In this document: positions 34,489 to 45,921 of the stretch, one piece after another
Numbering within the stretch: the first letter of the stretch is position 1
How the letters are laid out: each line of letters starts with the position of its first letter
NCBI RefSeq assembly: GCF_910592395.1
Contig: NC_088318.1
Location: 1,984,001 to 2,048,000, forward strand
Direction: 5' to 3'
DNA: 64,000 nt
Origin: Lineus longissimus
Taxonomy: Eukaryota > Nemertea > Pilidiophora > Heteronemertea > Lineidae
Program-made: the position numbers and the translations under genes
The notes under the pieces: generated by a model
The model's database searches: none
What the model saw: the letters and a program-made list of their open reading frames with translations, nothing else
What the model was told of the DNA's origin: nothing

Positions 34489-35028
34489 GGTAACCGGAAA
34501 AACGCCGACCGACCGACTGACCTGTGAACCTACCATCATTAATGCAGTATCCCTTTCGCTTTCGTATCTGTGTAGTGCCTAGCGCAATGGACGTGATGGA
34601 GTCCGACGTGTCTGACAGCAGCATCTCCAGTCAATTATACCGGGAAAACGAGCCCACGCGGTAAGGAACTGATAACGATACTCTAAAGATATGCTTTGTC
34701 TACATGGTCGGTGGATATAAAAACATGATTTGGGCCTAATCTATGCACTGTAGTTTTTCTACTCGAGTGTCTCGACCGATGCAATGCATGAACTGCAACG
34801 CGCAATATGCATTTGTTGTCATTTGAACAGCGCACGTGCGCTTGTTTACAATTTCATTTCACATGACCTGCTGCTGTCCGACACGTCGGACTCCATCATG
34901 TCCATTGCGCTGGGCACTTCACAGATACATGTGCTATAGAGAAGCGAAAGGGATACTGCATATGACGGTAGGTTGGCAGGTCAGTCGGTCGGTCGGTCGG
35001 TCGGTCGGTCGGCGTTTTTCCGGTTGCC
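34489..35028. mobile_element. 540-bp MULE-like MITE inserted in the LINE
   Basis: Long inverted repeats of about 135-160 bp begin GGTAACCGGAAAAACGCCGA at the left and end with the mirror CGTTTTTCCGGTTGCC at the right. Both ends are flanked by an identical 9-bp direct repeat, GTTCTTGAT (34480-34488 and 35029-35037). A 9-bp target duplication is typical of Mutator-like elements. The right arm has extra CGGT copies. Confidence 0.8.
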
Positions 35029-35218
35029 GTTCTTGATTGCTGATGGTGTTAGGACAGTAGATATTCACGATGTTACATAGGCATTTGTTTTGAAAAGTCT
35101 CAAGCTTGTGTGGGAGATTGTTCGTCACCTTCCAGCATTCGACGCCACACAGGAGAACACTGAGTACGTTAACTCTAACATTACTGTTGTACAATAAGTG
35201 CATTGATAAGTTACACAA
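35029..35218 (-). mobile_element. LINE reverse-transcriptase tail remnant, 5' piece
   Basis: Minus-strand translation reads LYNSNVRVNVLSVLLCGVEC, then WKVTNNLPHKLETFQNKCL and NTISN, the segment that precedes the RRRRW tail in the same LINE family. It is interrupted exactly where the MULE-like element starts, so the two pieces were one element. Confidence 0.65.
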
Positions 35219-35498
35219 TATGTTTCACCGGTGGTTAATAGGGAAGGGTTGAATGATTCAAACATTCTATAAGTTGGCAATGAGTTTGGCACAATATATA
35301 ATTGGATACACTGGAATAAAACTTGGATATGACTCATATCACGATGTAATAGCAAAGGTTAGAAGCGTCTGCAGGTTGATACAAATAGGTTGAACACCTT
35401 GGGTTGAACATGTGCATGGCAAAATAAGATGTAGAGCATGAAAGTGGTGACACAGTACAATTCTTGATCACCCGAGTTTTGGTCGAAGGGGTACGGTG

Positions 35499-36113
35499 GC
35501 CCATAGAGGACATGCGTTTATTTTCAATATATTAGAATTTTTTTTTTACAATGCGTTTTTTTTCTCTCGAATTACAACCGCCGTCGGATTTATTTCTCAC
35601 CGCCGAAAAAATAATTCCCACAGCCGGGTTAAAAATAATAATTCCCACCACCGCCAAGGAAAATAATATCCACCGCGGTGGATATTAATATCCACCGCCA
35701 AGGAAAATAATATCCACCGCGGTGGAAATTAATATCCACCGCGGTGGAAATAATATCCACCCGGTGTCAATAACGAATTAGCTCCCGCTCCGATCTTTCT
35801 CATGTTGTTACTCTCCTTGACCTGATACTAGTCCAGCCACAATCGTGGTTGTAAACATATTTTTTCCACCGCGGTGGATATTAATTCCACCGCGGTGGAT
35901 ATTAATTTCCACTGCGGTGGATATTAATATCCACCGCGGTGGATATTATTTTCCTTGGCGGTGGTGGGAATTATTATTTTTTACCCGGCGGTGGGAATTA
36001 TTTTTTCGGCGGTGAGAAATAAATCCGACGGCGGTTGTAATTCGAGAGAAAAAAATCGCATTGTAAAAAAAAAATTCTAATATATTGAAAATAAACGCAT
36101 GTCCTCTATAGGC
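35499..36113. mobile_element. 615-bp foldback element rich in CCACCGCGGTGG palindromes
   Basis: The outer arms (GGCCCATAGAGGACATGCG at left; CGCATGTCCTCTATAGGCC at right) mirror each other for about 200 bp or more, including CAACCGCCGTCGGATTTATT and its reverse. The centre carries repeated self-complementary GGTGGATATTAATATCCACC blocks. It would form an extensive cruciform. No coding capacity. Confidence 0.8.
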
Positions 36114-36473
36114 CAGCGTAAAGGGGCCATCAATAGATTAATCCCTATTGTCCAATGTATTGAGATAAATCCTCGTCCTGAGCTGAGATATCTAGCATTT
36201 TGCTCCGCGATTGTCAGTAGATATTTACCCTAATTGCATATGTGAGGTTGTGGACATATTGCCAGCTGACTTTGCCTGGGGCTTGGGTACTGACGCTGGA
36301 TCCGCTAGTTGCATATGTGATTTTAACTATTCTTTTGTATGTTACCTTTGTGTCATCATTTCCTCTCCAGGTATTAAAGCAAGTATTTTTCTTAGGCAAA
36401 ACCGATACATTTATCAGTGTCACCTGGTCCCTGACAACATGTCCATAAGTGTTGTCTTCGACAGGGCCCAGCC

Positions 36474-38277
36474 TCATTCTAGCTGCAGGTGACCATTTTC
36501 CTTCTTTATCTCCTCTTTGACCTTTTCAAGAATGGTCTTGGCCAGGTAACCGTCTGTTATTTCGTTGTCTGAAATATAAAATGAATTGGTCAAAATCCTT
36601 TGAAGCAAAGAGAAACAAACTCTACTAAGTGACATTTAAGTCTTGAGGTTGGTTCTGGGTCCTTAACTTCTGATTTATCATTGATTGGGACTTGGCACCT
36701 CAAGGGCAGTTTGGGCTGTCTATGTTGACGAAAATATGAGAATAAAAATGACTTCTAAAGATAACGTCACACCTTGGCCTATTTGAAGACTAAAGATTTC
36801 ACCACCAAAACTGTTAAAGCTAAATCTGATTGTCAAATCGAATTATTGATAAAAGCCAAATTCTTATGGAGTTTGACTGTAGGTCTACCTAATCAGAGAA
36901 TAGAATATGAACAAGCTTACCATCATATCTGATGATCTGCATGCGGTTTTTGCAGTCAAATGGTTCCCTTGGATGCCCGATGAGTTGGTTCAGCTTGTTA
37001 GAGAAACGTTCCCATTCGGCAGAGAGTAGCGCCTCATCGAGGAAGCCTTCTTTCATCATCCTGCGTAAGGTTTCTGCTTGAGTGTTGTACTCAACGAAGA
37101 CAAAATACTGAAATACAAAGTGACCTGTGAGAGTAGCAAAAGCTTCTGCCAGGACCAGCGTGATCAAAGTTTTCTTAGTTCTTGCCTCCAATTGAGCTAG
37201 GGTGCTGAATGTTTATAGTTGAAAGAGTAGCCAAATACTGGTATCTTAGTCTTACATGCCCTGGACCAATGGGTTAGCTAACTGGCATAGAGAGCTCAGA
37301 GCATCAGAGAACATAAGCAGGAGAACATTGGTTCAACTTTCGAATGATCATTTCACCTCAGTGTACTTCAGCAAACACCAACCCCTACATTATTAATCGG
37401 CAACAACATGCTAATTGTAAGAAATCATCCAATCTGCTAGGAAAGTGAGTCTGTGATCGAGGGAAGTCATACTCCTTGTAACCTAAAGCTATAGTGTTAC
37501 AAAAACCAGGATAAGCTCCAGCCAGATAGTCACTTGTTGGCTTGTCAAATAGACTGTTCAATTCCAAATATTACACAAATTATAGGCCTGTGTTATTAAA
37601 AATGTAGGCCTACCTTTTTCCTTGTGGCGGGGTCAACAATGCTGCTCATCTTTGGTGAATAAACACGCCGATCATGGGTGATGTCTTTGAACGTGATATT
37701 CCTCAGTTCTTCATCATCGTCTCTGTCTATGATGTTTGAATCTGCATCTGACACCTTCTTTTGAACTTGACAAGTATGGGGGTGGAGAATGAAAAGCTTG
37801 TACGACATCAAGCGATCTTCGAATTTCTGCATAAGTTCCGGTGTCCCCGCTACGACGTTTTTCATAGCTGTAGAGTAAATTTAGTTGTATTATTACGTCA
37901 GTTGGTGTGTCTAGAATCAAACAATACATTTTGCACTATTCACACTTGTACAAGGAACTTTTTTATAGCATATTCAAATTAGACCCGATCCCTTATGGAG
38001 ACCATCATTAGACCACACTTCCTCTCGACCTTCACTGGCTTCAGGCCACAGATCTACTGCAAATCTACGACACCGTTCATGTCTTCCTTTCACTTTCATG
38101 ACAATGCTTCACCATGGAGCTGGAAAGCTTCTTCGATGGACCAGTATCGCTGTCTAAAGGGATAATAATGAAACTTGCATGGAATCTTTAAGTGGAGATA
38201 TCCATAGTAGAAACTCAAGGCAAACCCAGCTCCAATGTTGTGGAACATCAGGTCATAGGTGATTTCCTGTGAAACAC
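36474..38277 (-). CDS. STING: Copy A exons 9-12: second STING domain
   Basis: MFHNIGAGFALSFYYGYLHF parallels the STING dimer helix. RLMSYKLFILHPHTC is the next strand. HDRRVYSPKMSSIV keeps RVYS exactly as in human STING (Arg238, Tyr240, Ser241). FVEYNTQAETLRRM keeps the Glu260 and Thr263 positions; NRMQIIRYD is the last strand. An acidic insert (IIDRDDDEELRN) precedes the lid. The protein ends soon after, without the TBK1-binding tail of vertebrates. Confidence 0.85.
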
Positions 38278-41200
38278 CTGGAAAAGTTACAAGGACGAAA
38301 ACATTTTTTTATCTATCACGTTACATGATCATGGAAATAAAAATATTTTGATTCAGTTCTGGGGAATCAGAAAATATCGACAAATCTTCTACAATCCATG
38401 TGCACATATGTGGATGTCATCTGTAGTCCCTTACACAGGGTAAAAGGGCAAAATTACGTTGGCCAAGTTCGAGTTGGCCCTTTGCGTCTAGGTTCTTTGT
38501 CTCCCCAAATCAAAATGGTTTTTGGTATCCCACTGAGAGAGTATTCAGCCAAACAACTGAGACATATAGTTGATATAGTTTCTGGGATGTACATATAGAA
38601 CCTGGGACACTTGGAACCCAGGATTTACCCAGAAACCCATCTATGCCAGGAACTGACCTTCAAGTTCTGTCTTGACCTTGTGCTCCCATTCTGGATCACT
38701 GTAACTGATGCGCTTGAAAAGCAAGAGCAGCTGCAGTGCTGGGTGACTGGCAGTAGCACTGGTTAGACAATCCAAACACACCAGCAACCTGAAGTTGAAA
38801 AAGACAAATTGCTGACTAAAATGTCTATACTCAAATAACACATGTTGCTTCGAGTCCTGTCAGAACTAGAAATGACTATCCTCCTCCAAGGGAGACTAAA
38901 GGCAGGAACAGGGTAGGTCAGATTATGCTACAAAGTTGTCCATAGCGTTCTCTCCAATGACACATTACTTCCAAACTATTCACGATTGCATTTGAAATAT
39001 GAAAATTGTAAAAATGTACACCCTTCCAAGCTTATGTGGTCAAAACGTATATATATATGGTCAAAACGTATATACAATGTATATGTATCTACCCTTCCAA
39101 GCTTAGGTTTGACTCCCAGAAGGACCACATCATTAAACCTCATTGGATGTCTTTGGGCAAGAAATTTGGCTCTAACTGATGAGTGTTGAGCTTGTAATCT
39201 TACCGCCTGTCATTCACATCGTAACCATGACGCAGAATAGTGTAGAAAATGTCTTCGAATCTGTCTGAGGTGACCAATTCATCTGTGAGCACCATGAAGA
39301 CCTTCTTTAATTTGTGAAGTGTTGAATCGAATTCCTGCTCAGCAAGGAGGTCCCTGGTTGAAGCTCCATCTTGCAATTCCCTTACAAATCTCTTGATGAC
39401 ATCTTCAACACGTGGCAGGCAGATGATTCCAATTTCTTCTGTGGGAACCTCGCCAGCAGCTGTGGGAGGGGATCTGGGGCGACAGGCTTCTTTTGTCCTT
39501 TGAAAAAGGTCTTCCACCAGCTGGTCCTCAGAGGTTTCCCCTATAAAGCAATTAATATCTGCCAGTTGTGGTTCTTCACATGGCGATGTAAGAAACTGGT
39601 ACACATACATACATCGAAAATACTATTTTTCAACTGTTAATTCAAATGGTAACCTCATACCACTTTTCAAAATCGATGGCAATTAAAATTACTTACGGGG
39701 GGTGTCGTAGCTCATCAGCTGAAACTTTGAAGGATGGATGTTGTATTTCTCGTTGTATTTCCGCATACATCCACCGTACAGAAATAGCCACAATCTCTCC
39801 CTGAAGTATTTGCCTTGTTTCACCATCATTTCTTCACTCATGTCAAATAACCCAATCGATACACCATGATCGCGTAGCTTTATCAGCATTTGCAAACAGT
39901 TGGCATAGTCTGCAATACCATAGTACGTCTTGAAATGGAACAGAGAGAAAAGTTTGAAAATACATGTATACCTTCAAAATTGCCTTTTAGACCACCATTG
40001 AAGTCTGAAAAATTGAAGTACCCTAAAGCTATTATGTAATCTTGATGAATCTTGAATCGTCCATGAAGATACTAACCTCTGTTTGATCTTGTGACTTCAC
40101 CTCCCTGATGTCAATCTCGTACCTCCTGTCAATTCCTGCTCTATTCACTTGTACCTCATTCTTGTGAAATATCAAGCGGCCAAGACTGAGGTCCCTTTTC
40201 ATGATCTCAACCTTGGGATAAATCAGCATTTTCTTTGAAATATTCTCCACTGGGACATCTTTGCCAACTCCTCTGCGCCAGGGCGATTCCATGATGATTT
40301 TCTCCAAATCTGTTATCGAGAAATTAGACAAACTTACTGACACAAAATTTTGTCAAAATCTGCAATTAAAAAATGAGACAATCGTTCCAAGAATTACCCA
40401 AAAGATTTTTAAATAGAGTTAGAGCAAGGAGGTCAACTTGAACAGTCATAAAATCTGCCTGAAGTAAGGGGATTGCTCGCAACACAAACAAATCATTCTC
40501 TATTGACCTTTGCTTCAAATGAATAAACTTTGAATTTTTTGTATCTTACCTGGCAGCATGGGTGAGAGATATCCAAAAAAGTATGACCAGGCGAGGCCAT
40601 TGCCAAAATTCAGGAAGGCAAGGTTTAGGTCTTCTGGGTCATCTGCAAATATTCATCATCATCATTATCTTAGTCAATGTTTTAGTCCTGACAAACTTGG
40701 CCAATTTCAAAGGTTTAGATATTTTTGAATCGTGTACTTACTTATGTGTTAAGTTGTGCATGCAATTTTTTAATTTTTTTCATTTGTAAATGGCAGGAAT
40801 GTTGGGGGGGGGGGATTTTCCATTAAACCACCTTGCAACAATGGTAAAATCATTTATTAGAGATCGGCTACTCTGGCGGCGCATGGTGGTGGGTAGCGGT
40901 ATTATCCACCTGACCTGCTAAATCCCATGCCTATTTTGTCCCTTTACTTTGAAAGAGATGAGGCTATCTCGGACTACCAGTCAGGCAAAAACCACTTTCA
41001 CTTTCAACAATGCATAATCAAAGTGTAAAAATCTAATACAACGGTCTGCTGCATGCTCCTCCCCTTGCACACATATTGAGCTCGTCAAGTGCCGAGTGAA
41101 AAGCTCAGGATGAGGTAATTAAAAACTACAAATAAACTCAAGTACATGTATAGTTCCTGCTTCTAAAGCTCTTCATACTACAATGTAATTACCTTCATTT

Positions 41201-43738
41201 TCTTTGAAGTTTTTTCACTTGCCCTGTCTTCACTTAGCTGGGAAGAATGCCAGGTTATATCACAGAAATATTACCTTCTATAAAATGCTTAAGCTCAATT
41301 GCTATCTTGCTCCTAGTTTTCATGATCGGGTCTACCATTATCCTTCGGATGTTGCACTCCTGGAGCTCCTGAGGAAACTCTATGTATTCCTTATGATACA
41401 AGATGACTGTCACAAATGCGCGCTGGCGCTTCATCATCTAAAGGAAGTGAAGAACTTGAAATAGAGTCATTTTATCACATTGTTTCATATAAAGAGGCAA
41501 TATAAGAGGATTTTAAGTGGATATAGTGCCACTGAACAGGGCTTGAGCTGTTAGATTAATCTCGGCCTACCCAGAGTCTTCAAGATAACTATTAATTTGA
41601 AAGACTCTGGCTTCCCCAAGGACATGAAACACGTTACCCAACTTTAGAGTCTGTTTTCTTGCAGGCTATACGAATTTCATGAAATATCCATACATTTGCA
41701 AGCAATATCTTACCCTTATTGTGCATTTCCAGACTGAAACCAATGGTCACAATATATTATTGTTAAGTTGCCATTGATTAATTGTTAAGTTGCCATTGAT
41801 TAGACCAAATGTAAAAAAGACGGAAAACTATTTTTCTCGGATGCTCGTTACAAAATGAAGGAATTTTCACCCCCAAATGGTGCCTGAATAAACTCTAGGG
41901 CAGAAGAGAAGTGTTTTTTAAAAGTTCCCCCAAAGTTTTAACTGGCAAATCGGCCTAACTGCTTTTTTTGGGGGGGGGGGATACGTTGTGGAGTATACCA
42001 AGGGAGCATCTCAAAATGCCAAAAAGCCCAAAATTGATCTTTTTTAATATTCCCTAAGCAAAAGTATATATAAATACCATGTTAATTGCCTGTACCAGCT
42101 GAGCTTGTTGAAAAGACCCAGGAAAAGCTAGAATGACTCGATCATAGTTGTCCAAGAGCTGCTGAAATGTTGCCAATTTCTTTACATCAGGAACCTGCAC
42201 TCCAACGTCCCTCATGTCCAATAAAACAACACCAAGCCTTTTTTCCAAGTCACGAAGTAATTCCCATTCTTTTGGTTTCAATTCTGACTGATGCAGGATA
42301 AGGCCGCAGCCCCGTAGACCTTCCTGTGAGAAATAAAAAAATAATTTTTAATAAGACCCCCTTTAGGAGGGGCTCTTAAGATACACGTGTGTGCGGGAGT
42401 ATATAATGTAAATGAAGTGAAATAAAGAGAGTAAATATTGTATATCCAACAAACAATTTTTTTTGGTTTTTCAAAATGGCGCTGAATAAATAAATCAGAC
42501 CAGTTGTAGCGCTGAATTATAAATCAGACCAGTTGTAACAGGTTACGAGAACATCTAATTTAAATCTTCATGGGAATTCGCTACATATGCCTAAGAAATT
42601 GGCCAATTATATTGATATTTTTATTAGAGAAATATCCGTCCTAAATAATGACAGAAAAGGGTGGTTTATTTCAATTTTGTGTCGACATGGTCGAGGTCAC
42701 GTGACATAAACAAAACAATCGCGCACACCCGTCCAAAAAAGGCACTTTAAGAAAAACAAATACGTTTTTCCTGCTTAAAACCACACTGACGACTAAGTTA
42801 TATTGGTCTACTGCCCAAATCTGAAGTATCAAATTGAATCACAAACTAGAACTAGCTCTATTCAGCAATAGTTGCGTGAAAAATTCGGGTGAGCGACATT
42901 CTGCACCCTAGCGGCCAATAAATAAACTACTTTCAGCCGTCTGCTCCGGTCTCGTTAGGGAGTTTTTCCCAGTTTTCCCGCGATGATGACGTGGCCCATT
43001 AACAGGACGTAACATCTATTTTAAAATGCGTTTCCAAAGTGAATGCATGAGGACAACCCATTCGTGTCGTATATCACTGGAAACGCCCGATTCCCGTGAA
43101 TAAGGACAATCACAATGTATTACATTACCAAAACAAAACTGTGTCGGAAGGAACTATATTGATGGTCTCATCGCACCCCCCCCTCCAGCAGTATGACACA
43201 GAAGGGCTAGTTGACTGTCCACCGGGGGGGTTTGGGGGGAGCTTCCCCCCAACGCACTGGTCAAAACCTATGTCGACGGAGGGGGGTTTGGGGGGTGTCC
43301 CCCCATTGTAACAGCTGTAGTTGTTAGAGCTTGCACTCAACATATGCTCGTCGGGGGGTTCGGGGGAGCTCCCCCGACCTAAAGGGGGGCTCACTAAGTC
43401 CTTGACTTTACATATTACATCTGAAAATATCAAACAATAAGAACAACAGCTTTTTCATTTACTTAGTATGTCCGCCGATAGCCAGGGTGTAACGATTAAC
43501 ACGCATGGCCCCGCCTATAGATCCTGAGCTTAATTGCATAAAGAGATAAATAACATGCATGGGAGATCGATGAGCCCGTATTCGAACGCCAAGCACACCT
43601 TTCAGGCTTATTGACAACGCTCAGAAATTATCATTTGATCCCTTAAAATGCAGGTGTGCTTGTCGTTCGATTCTCCCATGTTACATATCTCTTTATGTTC
43701 ACGGGCCAGTGGTCTCTTTATCATGTTATACTCACCAT
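36474..43738 (-). CDS. STING: TIR-STING-TIR-STING protein, copy A
   Basis: Innate-immune sensor built of two TIR-like and two STING cyclic-dinucleotide-binding domains, about 690 residues. Coding exons in transcript order: 43738-43736 (ATG only), 42323-42078, 41437-41275, 40642-40550, 40309-40077, 39928-39697, 39540-39204, 38788-38658, 38277-38179, 37867-37614, 37107-36921 and 36568-36474 (TGA). All phases agree and total 691 codons. TIR1 is about 1-137, STING1 138-323, TIR2 324-480, STING2 481-690. No signal peptide or membrane segment is seen, unlike vertebrate STING. Intron 9 begins GC rather than GT. The start is inferred: an ATG is the last codon of the exon ending at donor GTGAGT and joins exon 2 in phase. 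It faces copy B head to head. Confidence 0.85.
38658..39540 (-). CDS. STING: Copy A exons 7-8: second TIR-like domain
   Basis: A linker (SEDQLVEDLFQRTKEACRP) leads into EIGIICLPRVEDVIKRFVRE, LKKVFMVLTDELVTSDRFED, then RRLLVCLDCLTSATASHP. Strand-VLT.E-.TSD is the TIR pattern that precedes the catalytic helix, but Trp-Cys and a clear active Glu are not seen. It joins STING1 and STING2. Confidence 0.6.
39697..40642 (-). CDS. STING: Copy A exons 4-6: first STING domain
   Basis: LAFLNFGNGLAWSYFFGYL aligns with the human STING dimer helix GLAWSYYIGYL, keeping Ser162, Tyr163, Gly166 and Tyr167 positions. KKMLIYPKVEI matches the RLYILLPLDC strand. NRAGIDRRYEIDIREV matches DRAG.K.RVY with the Arg238-x-Tyr240 pair. 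YYGIADYANCLQMLIKLRDH matches LEYATPLQTL, with Asn at the Thr263 position. Introns are nearly identical to copy B. Confidence 0.85.
41275..43738 (-). CDS. STING: Copy A exons 1-3: first TIR-like domain
   Basis: Exon 2 reads GCGLILHQSELKPKEW, LRDLEKRLGVVLLDMRDVGV, then NYDRVILAFPGSFQQAQLVQ; exon 3 reads RAFVTVILYHKEYIEFPQEL. The order beta-A, LE..G, RD.G (box-2-like), strand-FPGSF, strand-IEFP follows a TIR fold. The usual WCxxE segment with the NADase glutamate is replaced by QAQLVQAINM. The TIR call rests on pattern, not on a profile search. Confidence 0.65.
43190..43390. repeat. G/C-run-rich repeat in copy A intron 1
   Basis: Runs such as GGGGGGTTTGGGGGGAGCTT and GGGGTTTGGGGGGTGTCCCC recur three times, separated by about 60 bp. 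They could form G-quadruplexes or hairpins. Probably part of a repeat family; no gene. Confidence 0.5.
43539..43697. mobile_element. Inverted-repeat element in copy A intron 1
   Basis: CATAAAGAGATAAATAACAT, GGGAGATCGA and CGCCAAGCACACC at the left are mirrored by GGTGTGCTTG, TCGATTCTCCC and ATGTTACATATCTCTTTATG at the right, giving imperfect arms of about 60-70 bp. It lies 39 bp beyond the exon 1 donor. Confidence 0.5.
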
Positions 43739-43896
43739 ATCGAGCACGCCCACCAACCCTTCGAAAATCGGGAGATAAGAATTGATCGCGCAACAGCAAT
43801 CGTCCACCACAATTACTTAAAAGGTATCATGAGTCACACGGATTCATAGAACCTGAATGTATAAAGTGCGTGCTTCTATCTATCTGTAAACAATAT

Positions 43897-43947
43897 CTTT
43901 TTATATTTTGCGGGGAAGTTATGTGGGAATCACCGGGGGGAAATCCC
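43897..43947 (-). promoter_or_regulatory. Predicted promoter of STING copy A (TATA and kappaB-like site)
   Basis: On the minus strand TATAAAAAG (43905-43897) lies about 27-30 bp before the likely transcript start near 43870. A kappaB consensus, GGGAAATCCC (43938-43947), lies 32 bp further upstream. Exon 1 would run from about 43870 to donor GTGAGT at 43735 and carries two short upstream ATGs before the main start. Confidence 0.5.
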
Positions 43948-45229
43948 ACGTGGTGTATCGGCTGCCAAGAATTATCACTTTTCGCCGCGCCAGACACAGC
44001 ATCCCGACAATATCAGGCCATTTCACTCCGGATTACATGTATATTGAAAATCACTGGTTGTGCCACTGCCGCCAGTGCTATTGGTTTTTGCAAGTCGCGT
44101 TAACGGTTTCTCGTTCAGTTAAACCCACAGCATGAACATACTGCATTAAAGTAACAGTCGGCTTTTTATTGCAGTAGGTCTGTTCTTCTTCTGGTTCATT
44201 ATTCTGAACGTGTTATGCTTTTCCAATTTTGTTTCAGCTCTTAGATAGTAGAAAAACGCGTTATTCGTTATCTTCAGTACGCGCAGTCTTGGCGCGAAAT
44301 ACCTTTCCCGCCATGTAAGTCACCCCGTTATTAAGACGCTACGTCATTTCCATTTATCGTCGCAGTTGCGGGGTAATCAAGCGCCATCAGCGTGACGTCG
44401 GAAAAATCGATATCAGCACCATGACGTCAAGGGTAGATCCTAGCTCCAGGAAACGTTCCACGTGGAAAGAGTCGATTCTTGGAGAGCAGTAACGACAGCT
44501 GGGTAATGTTGCCCTTACTGCAAATTGTCCTATGTTGTTTTGAACAACCCAGCCCAGAGATGGACACGACCATACTGAACTTCCAGCGGCAGTATCGCCT
44601 CTGTTGCCTCTGTCCACTGAGGGCCAAGATGCGACACGACCGTCATGTCGATTAATTCAATTGACAAGACGTCTTCGTTGCAATATGTAAACTTTTCGGT
44701 CAACCGGCGTCGTCGCTATAAGAGAAATGCCATCGCCTCGAGCCTTGTCATGGCCAAATCTAATGTGGACTTGCCAAAACCAACATTGATATTATTCTAA
44801 CGGATTAGTGTAATGAAGTCTATTAATCCTTGCAACAGAGCGAAAGTTTCCAGTTTACTTTCACAAGACCAGGCAAGTTCACAATCAAGAATTCGTGATA
44901 GCAAATTTGAAAACTTTTAAGGTTTATTGTTTTTGGTGAGAGCAAAATGTGTGTGTCCTTATAAAGTTTGATGTGTGGAATGTGACAAAAATTGCCATTG
45001 ATTCTGGTTAAACAGGATGTTCAGGGGGGCATTGTGTTGACGTGCCCTTATACGTATCAGCGCAGTTGCAGAAAAGTGGTGGAGACGAGCGGTAAAGTAA
45101 GTTCAATTGTCGGCACCTCATATGCTGGATCATCCAAATTTACTGTGCAAAGCCGCTGACCTTCCGGCTTGCCGACAGCAGTCCTGCATTGTAGATTCGG
45201 AAGTCTTGTAGGCCTAATTAACTTCAGAG

Positions 45230-45345
45230 GTCTTGCACTTGGATTCGGAGTTCTTGCACTTGGATTCGGAGGGCTTGTACTTGGACTCGGAGGGATTGCA
45301 CTTGGATTCGGAGGTCTTGTACTTGGATTCAGAGGTTTTGTTCCC
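45230..45345. repeat. 21-bp minisatellite, about five units
   Basis: Units follow GGTCTTGCACTTGGATTCGG with small changes. Because 21 is a multiple of three, open frames persist on both strands (proline-rich one way, Gly/Leu-rich the other). Confidence 0.75.
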
Positions 45346-45624
45346 CCAAATGTTGATGAACCAGTGTCGCCTGAGCCCCAGGTTGTGCCATCGACATTTT
45401 CGCACCAATATTGTTCGAATGTCTTGAGACGGTCCATGTCAGTCAGTGTCCAGCAGGTTTAGAAGTCTGATGACGCACTGTTTGAGAACAAACACATCAG
45501 CCGTGAATTGTGGTAATAATCAATAGTAATGACTTATTGATTATGGGGTTTAGTCTTCATTTGGTCTTAGGTATGCCTCCAGAGATTTTCTTGAACCAGT
45601 GTACATAAAGTTCGGGGGGAACAC

Positions 45625-45753
45625 TAGGGAGTTTTCGCAAATCTCCCGAAACGCCAACGTGGACGCCTATCTCATTGTTTGACCTCCTGATGAAGTCGAA
45701 CAATGCGATAGGCGTTAACGTGGACGTTTCGGGAGCTTTGCGAAAACTCCCTA
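45625..45753. mobile_element. Hairpin MITE upstream of GST
   Basis: Near-perfect inverted repeat with arms of about 60 bp: TAGGGAGTTTTCGCAAA at the left, TTTGCGAAAACTCCCTA at the right, with GATAGGCGT-type inner motifs mirrored. It lies about 170 bp before the GST start codon. Confidence 0.7.
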
Positions 45754-45921
45754 CGTATACTCGGGGGTAAGTGTCGAAGGATCGTATATATTTGTGACAC
45801 ATTCAAGGCAGCAGATGGTCGGCTTATGTTTAATTTTACCAGAGTTTTGACTGACTATAGTTACCACAGATCTTGACGAGCGACGGGACAACCAGCTTCA
45901 CCCGCCAAGGTTCCCCAGGAA

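Larger units (their letters stand above)
30725..36473. other. Intergenic region between TEP and STING copy A
   Basis: I see no host gene. The stretch holds hairpin MITEs (31064-31186, 33391-33570), a tandem repeat (about 32880-33160), a LINE remnant split by a MULE-like MITE (34258-35218) and a large foldback (35499-36113). Open frames near 32516-32851 and 33549-34095 have no motif I recognise. Confidence 0.6.
43950..45921. other. Intergenic region between STING copy A and GST
   Basis: No gene recognised. It holds a 21-bp minisatellite (45230-45345) and a strong hairpin (45625-45753). Open frames near 44387-44627 and 45057-45437 show no domain I can name. Confidence 0.5.

Noticed and set aside
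34247-34624. 125-residue minus-strand open frame as a host gene
   Set aside because: It starts inside the MULE-like element and continues into LINE polymerase sequence, so it is a chimera of two transposons.
38398-38598. Plus-strand open frame repeated identically at 58780-59001 (minus)
   Set aside because: It lies in intron 8 of both STING copies and on the antisense strand; identity reflects the duplicated intron, not a conserved small gene.
45057-45437. Proline-rich 126-residue minus-strand open frame
   Set aside because: Its repetitive part is a 21-bp minisatellite; no signal peptide, splice context or family match could be made.
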